From positions 9,082,937 through 9,146,936 of the forward strand of contig CAMGYJ010000009.1 in NCBI GenBank assembly GCA_946122785.1: a stretch of 64,000 nucleotides of DNA, in the 5' to 3' direction. Numbering within the stretch: position 1 is the first letter of the stretch; every line of letters starts with the position of its first letter. This document shows, one piece after another, positions 43,927-56,800 of the stretch. The notes below the pieces were generated by a model. It did not search any database and had not been told where the DNA came from. It was given only the letters and a program-made list of their open reading frames with translations. The stretch is from Linum tenue (lineage: Eukaryota > Streptophyta > Magnoliopsida > Malpighiales > Linaceae). A program made the position numbers and the translations under genes.

Positions 43927-45523
43927 TCCAGTAATACAAGTTTCTGTTCACCACAATGCTCTTTTTAGTTTCTGACCACATTCTTCTTTTACAATTTCTA
44001 ATAAGATGACCTTTCTTATGACAATAGAAACATTCTAGATTTAAACCATTCTGTTTACCAGTTCTAGCGTGATTAACTCCCCCATGTTGAATTGTAAGTC
44101 TATGAATCTGGTTTTTTAGTTCTAGGTTTTCTTTCTGAAGACATCCATTTTCTTTTTGAGTAAGAACTAGCAACCTGGAGTTTTCTAATTCATTAGCTTC
44201 AAACTCAGCCAACTGTTTTTCCAGAACAAGAATTTTCGAGAGGTTCAGTTCATTTTCTTTCTTCAAATTATGATATTTAACCTTGACATTATCAAATTCT
44301 GACTGAATTTCTCTAATTGTTTGATTTAACATTTCATCTTCACTATCATAATTTATATCAGACACATCATCAAGTTTAGAGTTACTTACCTGAGATAACT
44401 TGTCTGCAGAAGCAGTTTCACTTTCTTCTTCAACTCCTTCTGCAATGGCCATATATGACCTATGTATAGTCACTTCATCATCATCATCTCCTTCATCTTC
44501 ACTCCCACTCCAAGTAGCAGTGAAGGCTTTGTCCTTTTTGAGTAGGGGACACTCTGCTTTAATATGACCCGTTCTCCCACATTTGAAGCACCCAGTTGAG
44601 TTAATCCCTCTGAGGCTTTGTGGATTTTCATTTCTTCCTTTAGAGAGTGACCTTGACTGTCCCAACTTCGTAACTCCTTCAGTTCTGTCTGATTCTTTGG
44701 CCTTCGATCCACCCATCCTCTTTTCTTTCCTAATCCTGATCAGTCGACTAATCTGCTTGCTAAGCAGAGCTAGTTCCTCATCCTCCATATCATCCAGTTC
44801 TTCTGATTCTTCCACAGAACTGATTGCCTTGAAAGCAATTCCTCTTTTTCCCTTTTCAGTTGGCTCCTTTTCTGATCCAACCTTCATCAACTTGTCTTCA
44901 TGTGTGGTCAGGGATCCGATCAATTCATCAATTGCTAGCTTCTCCAAGTCTTTGGCTTCCTCAATAGCTGTAACCTTGGGAGTCCATTTTTCTGGTAAGC
45001 ACCACAATATTTTCCTTACTAAATCTCCACTCTCGTAGGTTTTGCCAAGATTTTCCAGACTGTTTACTATGTTAGTAAACCTCTCGTACATCTGTCGAAT
45101 AGTTTCCCCTTCCTCCATCTTAAACAACTCGAATTGGTGCTTGAGCGAGTTTATCCTGGAGGTCTTGACTTGGGACGTACCTTCATAAGTCACTTGTAGC
45201 TTATCCCATATTTCTTTGGCCGTTTTGCACCCAGCTACCTTGTGGTATTCTTCAGGCCCGAGAGCGCAGTACATCAAATTGGTGGCTTTGCAATTTTGTT
45301 GAAATTTCTCGTAGTCTTCATCATTCCACTTTTCTTGATCTGCCTTGAGCTCATAAGGACCTTTGATTACTCTTGCCCACAGCTTGGGATCTGTCGACCC
45401 CACGAACAATTCCATCCGGTTCTTCCAGTAGCCGTAATTTACCCCTTCGAACCTCGGTGGTCGATTTTGAGAGAACCCATCGGCCAGATAGAGAGGAGCT
45501 GTACTTGAAGATCCTGACGCCAT
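43874..45523 (-). CDS. gag: Sirevirus B Gag, 549 aa
   Basis: It has the same length and domains as copy A Gag, with a few substitutions (A for V in the first zinc knuckle; L for M near 424; I for T near the end). The 53-nt overlap with pol in another frame is preserved. It could still supply Gag. Confidence 0.92.
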   Translation of the reverse strand: MASGSSSTAPLYLADGFSQNRPPRFEGVNYGYWKNRMELFVGSTDPKLWARVIKGPYELKADQEKWNDEDYEKFQQNCKATNLMYCALGPEEYHKVAGCKTAKEIWDKLQVTYEGTSQVKTSRINSLKHQFELFKMEEGETIRQMYERFTNIVNSLENLGKTYESGDLVRKILWCLPEKWTPKVTAIEEAKDLEKLAIDELIGSLTTHEDKLMKVGSEKEPTEKGKRGIAFKAISSVEESEELDDMEDEELALLSKQISRLIRIRKEKRMGGSKAKESDRTEGVTKLGQSRSLSKGRNENPQSLRGINSTGCFKCGRTGHIKAECPLLKKDKAFTATWSGSEDEGDDDDEVTIHRSYMAIAEGVEEESETASADKLSQVSNSKLDDVSDINYDSEDEMLNQTIREIQSEFDNVKVKYHNLKKENELNLSKILVLEKQLAEFEANELENSRLLVLTQKENGCLQKENLELKNQIHRLTIQHGGVNHARTGKQNGLNLECFYCHKKGHLIRNCKRRMWSETKKSIVVNRNLYYWNDHSKQKPKLVWVRKTT

Positions 45524-45583
45524 CCTGGATTTCGCCTAAGGCTGTAAAACCTTCCTTGACCGGCGACCAGCTCTGATACCACG

Positions 45584-46437
45584 TGTTGGCGTCGAGCGCG
45601 AGATGCCTACGCGGCAGATGGTCTTCTTTCTTTCTCGACCTGAAACCCTAACTCAAACTTTTGGTAGAACAGGTGAGAGACAAGAGATAGAGAGTAGAAC
45701 CAGAAACCAAATTAGACAACTCAATCTTTCGTCAGTTAATGAAACAAAGAACCACGGTGGGCCTGATCCTCAAGCCCACTCAGTTTCTTACTCAACTGAG
45801 CCTTAATCAACAAAGTGATGCGTTTTGTTTATTGGTTGAACCGAAGTTGACTCAGCCGTGCAACTCGTTCCCCTGTACCTGGGGTTCTTCTCAATTCTGC
45901 AGAACACAAGAACAGTAAAGCCACAAACAGAATATTGCAGAATCGAAGAACACAGAACCTTTTACGTGGTTTCCAGTATTGGGTTAAAGATGTTCCCAAT
46001 ACTGACTACTCCACGGACGGATAATCACGCTTGTGATTTCCGACAATTCACTAGGATTTAGTTTGTAGCTCCGAAACAGAGAGGTCGAGATCACTCTTCC
46101 TATCCAGGTCGACTGATCGTATTCTAATCTACACACTCACAAGCTATCCAGCTTCCCTCAAGTACAACCACTCTCCAGTACTGTACTCGAACTCTTTTCT
46201 TATCAATCACACCCTAACAAAACTCCTTTGTTCTCCCGTGAAATTGATCTCCAGAAAAGTGTTCAATCCTTGCAATTCCCTTCTCTTTTATGCTCAATTC
46301 GTCAGTAGCCGTTGCACCAGAGTTTCCATATCTTGTTGATCTTGATATGGTAATCATTTTGAATAGCTTCCCAGTTTTGCTTGCCGAATATCATCTCCAT
46401 AATCAGCTCCTATTCTTTTGACAAGCTGCCCTCAACA
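45584..46437 (-). repeat. 5' LTR of Sirevirus B
   Basis: It is 854 bp, matching 29293-30146. The PBS complement lies at 45570-45581, two bases away. The TSD GAACC follows at 46438. Confidence 0.93.
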
Positions 46438-46442
46438 GAACC

Positions 46443-47113
46443 ATCGTTCAAGAGTTTCAACAAACAACATGAAGGGTGTAATACGAAACTCGGAACGCGC
46501 AAAACTGGTACATACACAACTGGAAAAGGATTCTGAAAGTGTTCTGAATCTGAAGGAACAACCTGAGGAGAGAGAGAGAGAGAGAGGAAGGCTAAGAATG
46601 TAACAACAGTAGGCTGAAGAAATGAAAACACAGGGAGTTATGGTATGCAACAAAGGATCATTCAAGAAAAAGGGAAGTCAAACTTGGCGAACAAAGCCAA
46701 CAGATCAACTTATTCGAGCCAAAACAGCTGAAGTTAAATTGCAGGACTTTTCCGGCCCTAAACTCGTAGCAGCAACAGCAGGCGCAGGACCAAGAGAAGA
46801 TCGATCCGATCATCCAGCTTCTGCAGCAAACAGAACCTTAGCGATGAATAATTTACAATTAGTAGGGGAGCTCTCCTGTATCCACACTATCATCACACAA
46901 ATCTTTGCCGTCTCCTCTTCTGTGCTAAAAGCCGCCAACTTTTGCAAGCCGCTGCTTCAATTGAAGAGACTATAAAGACCAAAAATCAGTTTTCTGCTCT
47001 ACAGGGTCTCTATAACGTTAACTACATAGCTCCTTCAGGGCCTTCACCGCCATCAAAATTAGCTCCTCTTCTTCAACCTTTATACACAAAGGGCAAATGG
47101 GAGAGATTAAGGG
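46443..47113 (-). other. 3' region of the REVEILLE gene
   Basis: This is the downstream flank, with the 3' UTR of the MYB gene probably in 46700-47113. A (GA)n tract lies near 46570-46590. The Sirevirus nest starts 676 bp beyond the stop codon. Confidence 0.4.
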
Positions 47114-49103
47114 CTAAGAGCAAACTCTAGCCCTTTGCTGCTCTCGCTCTTCCGAAGCAACCAATGACGATTTCATGTCCCTCTCTGCTAGGCACCTCTT
47201 GTATGGCACAAAACCCCTCGTCGAATTGCTCCTCACACTACTGGCAAACATTTCCTCCACACGGGGTAATATTTGGCATTGGGACTCCCCTACGTCCATG
47301 GATCTCCCTCTTTTCTCTACTTCACTTGTTGATCCTGCATCTGAGCCGGAAGAAGACCTTTCCTCCACGACATCCTTCTCCTTTGAATTGTCCCCCGTAA
47401 ATGACTGCAGAGGACTCTTCGACAGTGCATCAAATAAAGTCAATGGTGGTATTGAACAAGCAGCTTCTGAGATGCCAGTGTTCTCTCCCTTAACCTCCAT
47501 GTGGAGACGAGACGAAGGCAACCAATTACAGTCATGGTTCGCTAAACCCAGTGACAATTTGATGTCTGAGGACTTCTGTTCGGCATTATCAAGGTTGATG
47601 TCAACACTTGGTTGGCTGCCCGCTGCCACATACTTCTCAGACTCTGTAACCAACACCGTCCTCCCAAACAACTTGAAGCTCTTGGAACGTGCCATTGGGA
47701 CTGCTGCCTCTACTTCAGAGAAAGATGGATTCTTGGAGCCATCCTCCGAATTCTGGAACGAAATGGATAAGAGCATAAGGCAATCAAAATCGACAACTTA
47801 AAATCTAGGGGAGCAATTCATTCAACGTGAACACAGGATTGTTATCTTACCGTTAGAGACGTTTCGGTCATTGGGGGAGAGACATCTGATACAAAGGTCC
47901 CACTATCTTTCTCATGAGGTAATAAGCTGAAGGACTGAACATCGCTGGTACATGAGGTCAGCGAAGAGCAGTGATTTAGCAACCCCGAAGCTGGAGAGCC
48001 CAATGCCTCCGAGGCAACCACAGACAAGACAGAGGTAGGAGAATGGTTTCCATTCTCCATGGCCAACAAACTTGGGGACTCGGATCTTTCAGGAGCATCA
48101 ATGCATTTACGAGGATAAGGATGCGACGGTTTCCTCTTTGGACGAGGAGGGGGTATCTCAATTGGCTTCAAGGAGGTCTCTGAAACACCAGTAGTCTCCC
48201 GCACCACCTGAAATAAGATCGACACTGCTTGTTCAGAAGAGCTCCCATTCTGCTTACCATTCACATTCAGTTATACAGTTAATTGATCAGTGGAAGTAGG
48301 TCAAAAATAAGAAGCTGGCCGACCTTGGAGAAAAACTTTTGGGCATGGCTTCGAATTTGAACAGCGGTTTTGGTGCCTACATGTTCTGCAAGAGGGATAA
48401 TAACAAAACCTCATCCACTGATATTGATTTGGCACACATAGAAGTTGCTGGGAGGATTCAAGTGAGTGGCTAGAGTTCAAAAGGGTACTATTCACACCTT
48501 GAATCTTACGCCAGCCACGGCCATACAACTTGAGAGCTTCAAGGAACTTGTGGTGTTCCTCCTCCGTCCACTTCTCCCTCTGTTTAGTGATAGTATAAGG
48601 CTTCCTCAATTTGGGAGTCTGCTGAAGACCCCCAAATGAATTCAATTCCATCAATTGCTCCCCACCATTGTCGTCGTAGCATTCACCTCCTGAACCCGAC
48701 ATGTCAGCTTCCTGAACTTGATCCTGCAAACACCCGCATCAATTCACCGAATCAGGCCAAAGATCTCACGCATCAATTGCAGCAGTAGCGAAATCACAGT
48801 TCACATCAGCCGAAACGTAGCTTCAAACGCCTAAATCTTAACTATGAAAACTGATTCTCGTCTCCAATTACAGAAGTGTCAAAGAAACAATCGAATTGAA
48901 CAGATAATCTCTGTAATCAAGGCTAAGATTAACCGCTACAGGATTCTGCTTATCATGTCACGAGGAATCCGGAATCACTTGGAGTACTTAATTAATTCTG
49001 ACGTAAGCAAGTTCTGACATAAGCCAAGCGGCAATAAGCTAAAATTAACTTTCAGAAGATAGCAAAATACTTTTTTTTTTAAAAGTACCTGAGAAGCAGC
49101 CAT
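47114..49103 (-). CDS. RVE1: REVEILLE-type MYB-related transcription factor (RVE1/RVE7-like), 432 aa
   Basis: Exons on the minus strand, phases consistent: 49103-49089, 48723-48498, 48385-48324, 48207-47851, 47752-47114. The single MYB repeat of the SHAQKYF class reads [20 protein letters not shown], then [19 protein letters not shown] across an intron. A Pro/Lys-rich patch ([16 protein letters not shown]), the C-terminal [10 protein letters not shown] box and [14 protein letters not shown] are shared by RVE1, RVE2 and RVE7. These nuclear factors bind evening-element-like DNA; RVE1 links the clock to auxin. The exact paralogue is uncertain. The first exon encodes only five residues, chosen because its donor fits the acceptor at 48723. 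The donor after exon 3 is the weak-looking GTCGGC. Confidence 0.9.
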
Positions 49104-51165
49104 GGAACTGGACCTAATCTTCCGATTTGAAGCCTCAGATTCGCAAATCTCTGTAAAGAAACAACAGAGTCGCCGTAATCAGTACATGAATACATCACCG
49201 ACGAAGTCAGAGCAGGAAAAGAAGAAGAAATCAGCAATCGAAGTCGAGATAACTCACATGAGAAAAAATAGAATCCGATCTCCACTACTCGGGAGGAAAG
49301 GTGAAGTAGCAGCAGCAGAAGAAGAGGAAGTAGCTCTCTCTATCTCTCAACAGGCACTCTGGTTTCGGCGATTAACTAAAGAGGAAAAGTCTCCCGGAGG
49401 TCGAGAAGCAGCCGACAGCGAAGAGTAGTGATTGGCCGCACGGAAAACACAAAGAAATTTTCCGGGGAAAATCTCAAGTACACAGAAGGGAAGGATCAAA
49501 GAGCGGAGTAAAGGAGAGGAAACATGGAGAGAGATGTAAAAGGAAATGGTTCGGGTCAAGGGAGGGTTTGTGAAATAAATAAAAAAGGAGAGGGCGGAAA
49601 AAAGGAAAGGCAAAGGAGGGTGACACCTCAGCAAGCAATATTTAATTTTTGGTCTCGAATTGTTGTTTTTTCATTAGTTGGGGGAGGGGAAATTCGAGAA
49701 GAGAAACATCTTGTGGCTGAGAATGGAAGAGAGGCGGGGACACGCGGCAGTTGCTCGTGAGGGTTTGGCATTGGCATCACTTTTTTCCTTTCTTTTCTTC
49801 TTATCGGCTCTCTCTCTCCGCCTACTTTGCTGTGTGTTTTCTTGTGGAAGATATTGGCGCACCCGTCGGCCCCACATTTTGGATAACATTATTTAGGATA
49901 TTTTTTATCAACCACTTTTTTTTCTCCTTTTGTTAAATAAACCTGATGCTAATTAGTAATTACATAATTATCCTAAACGCTTTTGCCTATTAGTTGTCAT
50001 CCACAAAAATATAGACGATTAATGTTCTTTTTATCTCTTTTTTTTTGTTGTGTTTGTATCTCATCTTACTTACTAGATGAGGTGAATTTTTTTGGTAATA
50101 ATTTATATATCTCGTCAATTTTTTTGGTGTGAAACTAGACTCGAGTTATTCTAGTAATGCAGAGAGTTTCAAAGATGTAAATAAGCTGTAAATTAGTAGA
50201 AAAATGAAAAGTAACTAATTTTAACAGTCTAACCGGTGGGTTTTCACTGTTTACTCAACTTAGTGGATTTATTTTTTTATTTTTGTTGGGAGGAGAAGTG
50301 TGGTGTTGAAGTGAGCTAGTTGGGAGACAGGAGGAGACCCATTGATGTGGTAGTAAGGAGGAGATTGGGAAGGAGATTTTAGTGAATATTCGATTTCTGC
50401 ACTGAGGTTTTTTTCAAAGATATTAATTTTTGGATTTTTTTGGGGAGAAAGAGAGAGGGGAAAAATCTCGTCCACAAAGTTGGAAAAGACCGGAGAAAAT
50501 AGAATTTGCTGAGAAATTAAATATTACTCATTAATTTATTGGAGTTGGGACCCTTGAAAACAGGTGTTTTGCTTACGTGGCGAAAGGTAGGCAAAAAAAT
50601 ATGCTTCTTTTAATCTTCCTAACTGAGCTCTGGATTTTCTACTATACATATATCCGTCAAATAAGATCAAAATTACAGTCAATTTCTCACTTTTTTCTTT
50701 CTTGATCTCGATCCCGTGTTGTCACGTAAAAATCAAAATTAGAGTTTTATCCACCGTTTCAACCTTCTTGTCTTTATCCCTTTTTACCAGGTATTTTGAT
50801 TCCTCTATGTCGTCTTCTTCTATTTATGGGTGTTTCTTTGGCTAGGGATTAGATAATCAAACTAAAATTATATTGAGTAAATAATAATAAGGTGGCTCTA
50901 AATATACATAAAGATAGGGTGGCTCCAAACAAAGTTTCTCTTTATGGATCAATTCGAGTTATCCATAAAAAAGATACACAATTCTCGAGTGAAAGAACCG
51001 AACATAATCAAGAAACAAAATCATACCCTACTAAATACTATTTTCTGCATACTTGAATCGTTGGATTGAACTATTCCTCCTAGACTAAGCATTTTTTGGA
51101 GGAAGGGTTTGAAATGGATGGTGGGTCGAAAGATGAGGAGATAAGGTATTGGAAGAAAAAAGTAT
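49104..51165. other. Promoter and upstream region of the REVEILLE gene
   Basis: The first 400 bases are GA/CT-rich, typical of a leader. AAAAATCTC, a CCA1-binding-site-like word, lies near 50461 and an ACGTGGC word near 50575; both are short and may be chance. The rest is AT-rich and no gene is seen. Confidence 0.35.
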
Positions 51166-51473
51166 TTTTATTTTTAAGTAAATTTAGGGATGGCAATTTT
51201 GACCTGGCCCATTATACCCGATTTGCTTGGCCTGTTTTGGGGCGGATCCGACCCGCTTCGTAGGCGGGGTGGGGCAGGCATGGGTAACTCTCATCGACCT
51301 AACATGTCCCGACCCGCTCCATTCTTGAGTCTTGACACGTTCTTGCCTAAATTACACGTAATTTTAGTCAAATTATTTAGAATTTTCCTCTTATTATCTC
51401 ATATTTTAGCTATAATAAACTTGTAAATAAGTGAAAACTTTAATTTTCCCAATAATTTAACTACATTTCATCA

Positions 51474-51914
51474 TATTATGGCAGCGGCGGATCCAAGACA
51501 TAGTAAAGCACTGGGCCGAATTTCATTAAAAAATTAGATACCGTAAAAAAATTACAATTTTTTTTACAATATCAATTATACACGTCGATCTTTTACATTA
51601 TAATATAGTGAATTCACCAATAATGGAGTTTACATCTATACCAATAGCATACTCTCTTTAAGATAAAATAGTTAACCAATTCGCGAGAAATTTATCGCTC
51701 ATTGGAGCTAGAATTTCAGGCAAAATTTAGAGTTGTGATTTGAATATGTCCATCTTATCAATTTTCCTAATTACACACAATTTTATTATAAAATAACACT
51801 GGGCCTAATAACTAAAATCGATAAACTTATAACGGTTATACTAGCTCCGGATCCAGGGGAGGTCTGGGTCGTGGCCCGGGGTGGCCACCCCCTGGATTTG
51901 CCACTGTATTATGG
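51474..51914. mobile_element. hAT-type MITE, 425 bp
   Basis: The element 51482-51906 has ends CAGCGGCGGATCCA and, reversed, CAGTGGCAAATCCA. It is flanked by perfect 8-bp duplications TATTATGG at 51474-51481 and 51907-51914. It is AT-rich with no ORF. A third TATTATGG preceded by CCACTG lies at 52882. Confidence 0.85.
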
Positions 51915-52881
51915 TTTTTTTTTGTCATAGATAGATCGTAATAGATAGGGTATTACAATGCGATGAAAATGAAAAAGCGGTAGTCAACCAAATGGGTTGC
52001 TACCGATGCAAGGGCCAGTTTATGCCACGCAATGGGCAGCCCTGTTAGTACTACGAAGAGCAAAAACAAAAATAATTAAATGCAAAAAAGGTCTTCAACC
52101 TCGCACTTCTTCAAGCACTACGCCACCTAGATCATTATTGACATCATTCTCCATTGCTCGTCGTATGACCAATTGGGAATCACCACAAAAACACACCATA
52201 GGTTAGCCACGATTTAAGGCTCCACAACATTTTTTGCTTACCATTAAAAAATATGAGAAGAAATAAAGAAATAAAAATTTTGGAAAATAAAAACGTGCCT
52301 GTCGAGAGTTGTAACTGCAAAAAAACCCGTAGCGCAATAACCTTGCCGGAAAGACTCGCCGTAGGAGCCCAGACCGCCACTCCTTTAAAATCCCCGTAAC
52401 CGCAACCCCATTTACCGACGAACAGTTGAGTTCCATGGAGATCCGAAATCGACCATCGCCGATGAAGCGCCAGAATTGGCCAATTCCCTAAGAGAGACAG
52501 CTCTCCTGTTGGACAGCCGGAACCATGTTCGCATCACCCAAATGCTCCACCAAGGCCATGAGAGATGAACAGACCATGGAGGAGATGTTTCAGGGCGATT
52601 AAAGCGCCAGACGAAATCCCACCACCAAGACGGAGAAGGGAATCGGCATCGAAGCCGCACAGAGGCGGTTACAGAGCGACGATCCCTGATGTGTATCTTT
52701 TTTCCCTACGTAACAAAGGAAAGCTACTGGCTGAAGAAGATCGCCCTGTTTCTTGAAGTGGAGTCTCCAGGTACGGCGTCTGGGATTCGATGGCTGAAGT
52801 GAAATCTGCGAGGGTGGGGGACCAACTGACCATGTCGGACTCGGGGACAGAACAGACAGTTTTTTCTCCTTTTCCCCACTG
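51915..52881. other. Segment between two CCACTG-TATTATGG junctions
   Basis: The 17-base word CCACTGTATTATGGTTT occurs at 51901 and at 52876. Between them is about 970 bp, GC-rich in 52400-52800 and unlike the surrounding AT-rich DNA. Short minus-strand frames exist but I recognise no protein. It may be captured gene sequence or a second insertion. Confidence 0.4.
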
Positions 52882-53499
52882 TATTATGGTTTCTTTCTTG
52901 GTCTTTTAATAAAAATAACGAATATTTCTAATATTTTTCACATAAATTAGATACTCATTGGGTCGACTTGTCCCGCCCGCGCCCCGTGATAAATTACCCG
53001 ACTTGGACCCGACCTGCCAGGGGGCGAGTATGGGTATCGAGATACCCGCCTCGGACCTGCCACATTGCCATTCCTAGGTAAATTGCAAGTTTGGTCACTA
53101 GAATTACTTAAAAATTTCACGTTTGCCATTAAAATAATTTTATTCCACCTGTAGTTACGCAAATTAGTTCAACAGTTCAAGTTTGGTCACTCTCCGTTAG
53201 TCTCCGTTAATTTTACTTGATGTGGCATTCAACTCTGAGAATTGACCGTTAAATAAGTGACGTGGCATATAATAAAATTAATCTCTTGAAAATTCTATCT
53301 CATTATCATAATTAATTAAAAATAAATAATAGTAATTCATCCCCCCATCTCTTTCGTTGCTGCTTCTCCCAAAAAAATACATTCCCCGTTCCTCCATCCC
53401 ACTCTAGCGACACTCATCGCATCCACTCCATGGCTCCCGCTCCCAGTCTTCAACGTCTTCTGCACCCCTTCCACAGCCTAAATTAGGTGGGAATAATTT

Positions 53500-53632
53500 T
53501 GTTGAGTTATGCATGCTCATGTACGTGGGCTTAAGCCCATCATGTAATTGTACGTAGCAGTGTAGGCCTAGGTTAGACTAAATACCCTAGCCGACCCTCT
53601 TCCTCTTCCCTACGTCGGCTAGCTAGGGTTAT

Positions 53633-53669
<37 letters not shown>

Positions 53670-53816
53670 AACCTGTAACAATGCCGTAAGTAAGTTAATA
53701 CGAGAGTTGATAGCTTCGGCCGTGGACTAGTCTTGATCACACGATCAAGGAAACCACGTAAATACTTGTGTGATTTCGTTTCTAGCTTGATTAATCTTCG
53801 CTACGATAAGTTAACA
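53500..53816 (+). repeat. 5' LTR of the Copia element at 53500
   Basis: TGTTGAGTTATG to GTTAACA. It contains an (AT)n run at about 53637-53666 that is roughly 18 bases longer than in the 3' LTR. Confidence 0.95.
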
Positions 53817-56800
53817 TGGTATCAGAGCTCACCAGTTCGGATTCTGATCGGATATCTACTCGTCTCAACTCCACGAATTATTCGTTATGGGAGTTTCAAT
53901 TCCGCGTCTTCATCGAAGGCAAAGGGCTGTTCGGATTGCTTGATGGCACCTCGGCCAGACCCACTGTTCCGCCCTCAACCAAAGCCAACGTGCTGAAGTG
54001 GCTTCAGAACGATGCTCGGGTCCGCTCCATGATCATGAATTCAGTCGATCCTTCAATCATCCTGGGACTGCGTCTTCTTCCAACCGCTGCGGCCATGTGG
54101 AAATCGCTCGCAGAGACCTATTCCACTACCAGCGCCAATCGGCCGTTCGAACTCGAGGTAGAGCTGGCCAACCTCCATCAGGGCGAGCTCGATGTGGCGT
54201 CGTATTTCAATGCGGCGAGTCTCCTTTGGACTGAGCAAGACCTGTTCACGGCGTCCCTTCTGACGCAACCGATTCCCGCCGAACTCCAGGCTGAGAAGAC
54301 GAAGATCCGTTTGCTGCAGTTTTTGATGAAGCTCCGCCCCGAATTCGAGTCGCTGCGGGCAACCCTCCTGAATCGTGATTCTCTTCGGCAGGAAGGAATC
54401 TTGGCGGACTTGATCCGAGAAGAAACCCGGCTGCGCACGCAGGCAGCTCTCGATGCTCGACCAGGAAGGGCGGACGTCGCGGCGTTCAGCGTCCAACGCT
54501 CCACGCACCAAACTGCTGCTGCTTGTCCCAACTCTGCTGTCTCTCGCTCCCCAGCGCAGGCCCAGCAGTCTGCTCCAGCTGCTGATGACGAGCTGCATGA
54601 CGCGGCATATGCAGCGTACCGACCTGGACCTCGACGTCCTCTCTCGGAGGTGGAATGCCACCATTGTCATGAGAAGAGGCATACCAAAAAGCTGTGTCGT
54701 AAGCGTAACTTTTGCGTTTATTGCAAGAAACGTGGCCATATAATTTCCGATTGTGAGTTGCTGCAGGAACGGATGGGTGATGTTGATAATCCGGGTTCTA
54801 GCGGTGGTCGTACTGGGCACTATGATAATTCTCGTGGGCGATCTCGCCCAGCTTATGCCACTGCGCCAGCCCCCTCTACCGATGGAGTGCTTGTCACTCC
54901 TGCTGCTCTCGAAAATATGGTGAACAAGGCCATATCCTCTGCTTTTGCCAGTCTTCAGGTCACAGGTAAATTTCGAAAATGGATTATTGATTCTGCTTGC
55001 TTTAATCACATGACCGGTGATCGTCGTATTGTTAAAAAGGTACAACCAGTTGATGGCCTTTCGTTACAAGTAGCTAATGGTAATAAACTTCAGATTTCTG
55101 GTGTTGGATCAGTTAATGATGATCATGTTCGGCTGCCTAATACTTTTCATGTTCCTAATTTGGTGCCTAATTTGATTTCGGTGGGCCAACTTACTGAACA
55201 AGGTTGCCGGGTTACTTTTGCACCTTCTGGTTGTGTTGTACATGACATGAAGACGGGGAGGGAGCTCGGGAAGGGTAGCAAACATGGTCGGATCTTCTTA
55301 ATGGATGAGCTCGTCACATCATCTCCTTGTTCTTTGTCGGCTTCTAATTCGGTGTCTAGGGTACCGTCATTTCCTGTCTTTTCGAGTCTTAGTGATCAAA
55401 AATTTCAGTTGTGGCATGCTCGATTGGGACATCCCAATTCTGGTAGACTTGTAACCATGTTTCGTCAACAGCTATTTGGCTCAACTACTAAAATTGATCG
55501 GTTGTCGGATTTTACTTGTCAAAATTGTGTTCAAGCTAAAACCACTCGTATATCCTTCCCTTCGAGCACTACAGTTATTACCGAGCCTTTCCATCTTATA
55601 CATACTGATCTTTGGGGACCTAGTCCGGTGACTTCTAGACATGGTTATAAGTACTTTGCATTGTTTATCGATCATGCCACTCGATTTACATGGGTGTATT
55701 TTCTTCGTCTCAAATCCGATCTTTTGCCCATTGCTACTGAATTTTTGCAAATGATTAAGACTCAATTTGATAGAACTGTTCGTGTAGTCCATTCTGATCC
55801 TGGCGGTGAGTTTAGTTCCACACCTTTGCTCAATCTTTATGCATCCCTAGGAATTCTTACTCATAAGTCTTGTCCAGTCGTCTCTCAGCAAAACGGTATG
55901 GTAGAACGCAAAAATAGACATGTTCTTGAGGTTACTCGTGCCCTTCTTCTCTCGTCCCATGTACCTTCCTTTTTCTGGCCTGAAACTGTTGCTACAGCTA
56001 TTAGGTTGATCAATTATCAGATTACTCCGGTTCTTGGTCAGTCGAGTCCCTATTTTAAGCTGTTTGCTAAACATCCTCCATACTCTCGTCTTCGTGTTTT
56101 CGGCTGTATGTGTTTTGTGCTTCTCCCTCGTTCCGAGCGTACTAAGTTGACCTCTAAGACTGCTCGTTGTGCCTTCCTTGGGTATAGCGACATCTATAAG
56201 GGGTATCTGTGTTATGATCCTGATCTTCGTCGCATTCGTATAGCCTGTAATGTCGTCTTTCTAGAGAACCTCATGTTCTACTCTGCGTCGTCCACTACTA
56301 CTCCCTTGTTTGATACATCCCTTGGACTTCCATCTTTCTCCGACACTGATGATGTTGATGATGCTCTCATTGATCTGGACCCGCACCCTGATGATAGCCC
56401 GCCTCCCTCCCCACCACCACACCACCTTTGCCGCCGTCTCCGCCTTCACCACCTCCTTCGCCGGACCTGCCACCACCTCCTCGTTGCTCGTCGCGTTCCA
56501 CTCTTGGGGTACCTCCTCCTCGTCATAGTGATTATGTTTCTTATGGCGTTGATGCTCTTGTTGTTCCCACCCGTTACTCACATGCACATGGACATCCGGA
56601 GTGGGATAATGCTATGACCGACGAGATTCGCGCTCTTCTTGCTAATCAGACATGGGTTATTGTTCCTCGTCCTCTTGATCATCCGGTGGTCGGGTCTCGC
56701 TGGGTATATGCTTTGAAATTTCTTCCTGATGGTACGTTAGAGCGTCACAAAGCTCGGGTTGTTGCTCAGGGCTTCAGTCAAGAGTTTGGTGTCGATTTTG

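Larger units (their letters stand above)
29288..46442 (-). mobile_element. Outer Sirevirus (copy B), interrupted by copy A
   Basis: Two 854-bp LTRs (29293-30146 and 45584-46437) bound a minus-strand Copia element of the Sirevirus (SIRE/Maximus) type. Five-base duplications GAACC at 29288-29292 and 46438-46442 are perfect. The order on the minus strand is LTR, PBS (45581-45570), gag, pol, ORF3, purine tracts, LTR. Copy A lies in ORF3 in opposite orientation. The LTRs are nearly identical, so the insertion is young. It sits between the RRM pseudogene and the 3' end of the REVEILLE gene. Confidence 0.93.
51177..53084. mobile_element. hAT-like element at the end of the TIR element
   Basis: The element 51185-53076 starts TAGGGATGGCAATTTTGACC and ends as the reverse complement of TAGGAATGGCAATGTGGC. 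The flanks AGTAAATT and GGTAAATT match at seven of eight bases. It is inserted only nine bases inside the Mutator-like TIR. No transposase frame is visible. A MITE (51482-51906) is nested inside. Confidence 0.75.

Noticed and set aside
47175..47801. Plus-strand ORF of 208 codons opposite the REVEILLE last exon.
   Set aside because: The minus strand has conserved REVEILLE motifs; this frame is its shadow.
54053..55045. Minus-strand ORF of 330 codons opposite Copia gag.
   Set aside because: The plus strand encodes gag with two zinc knuckles and protease; the antisense frame has no motif.
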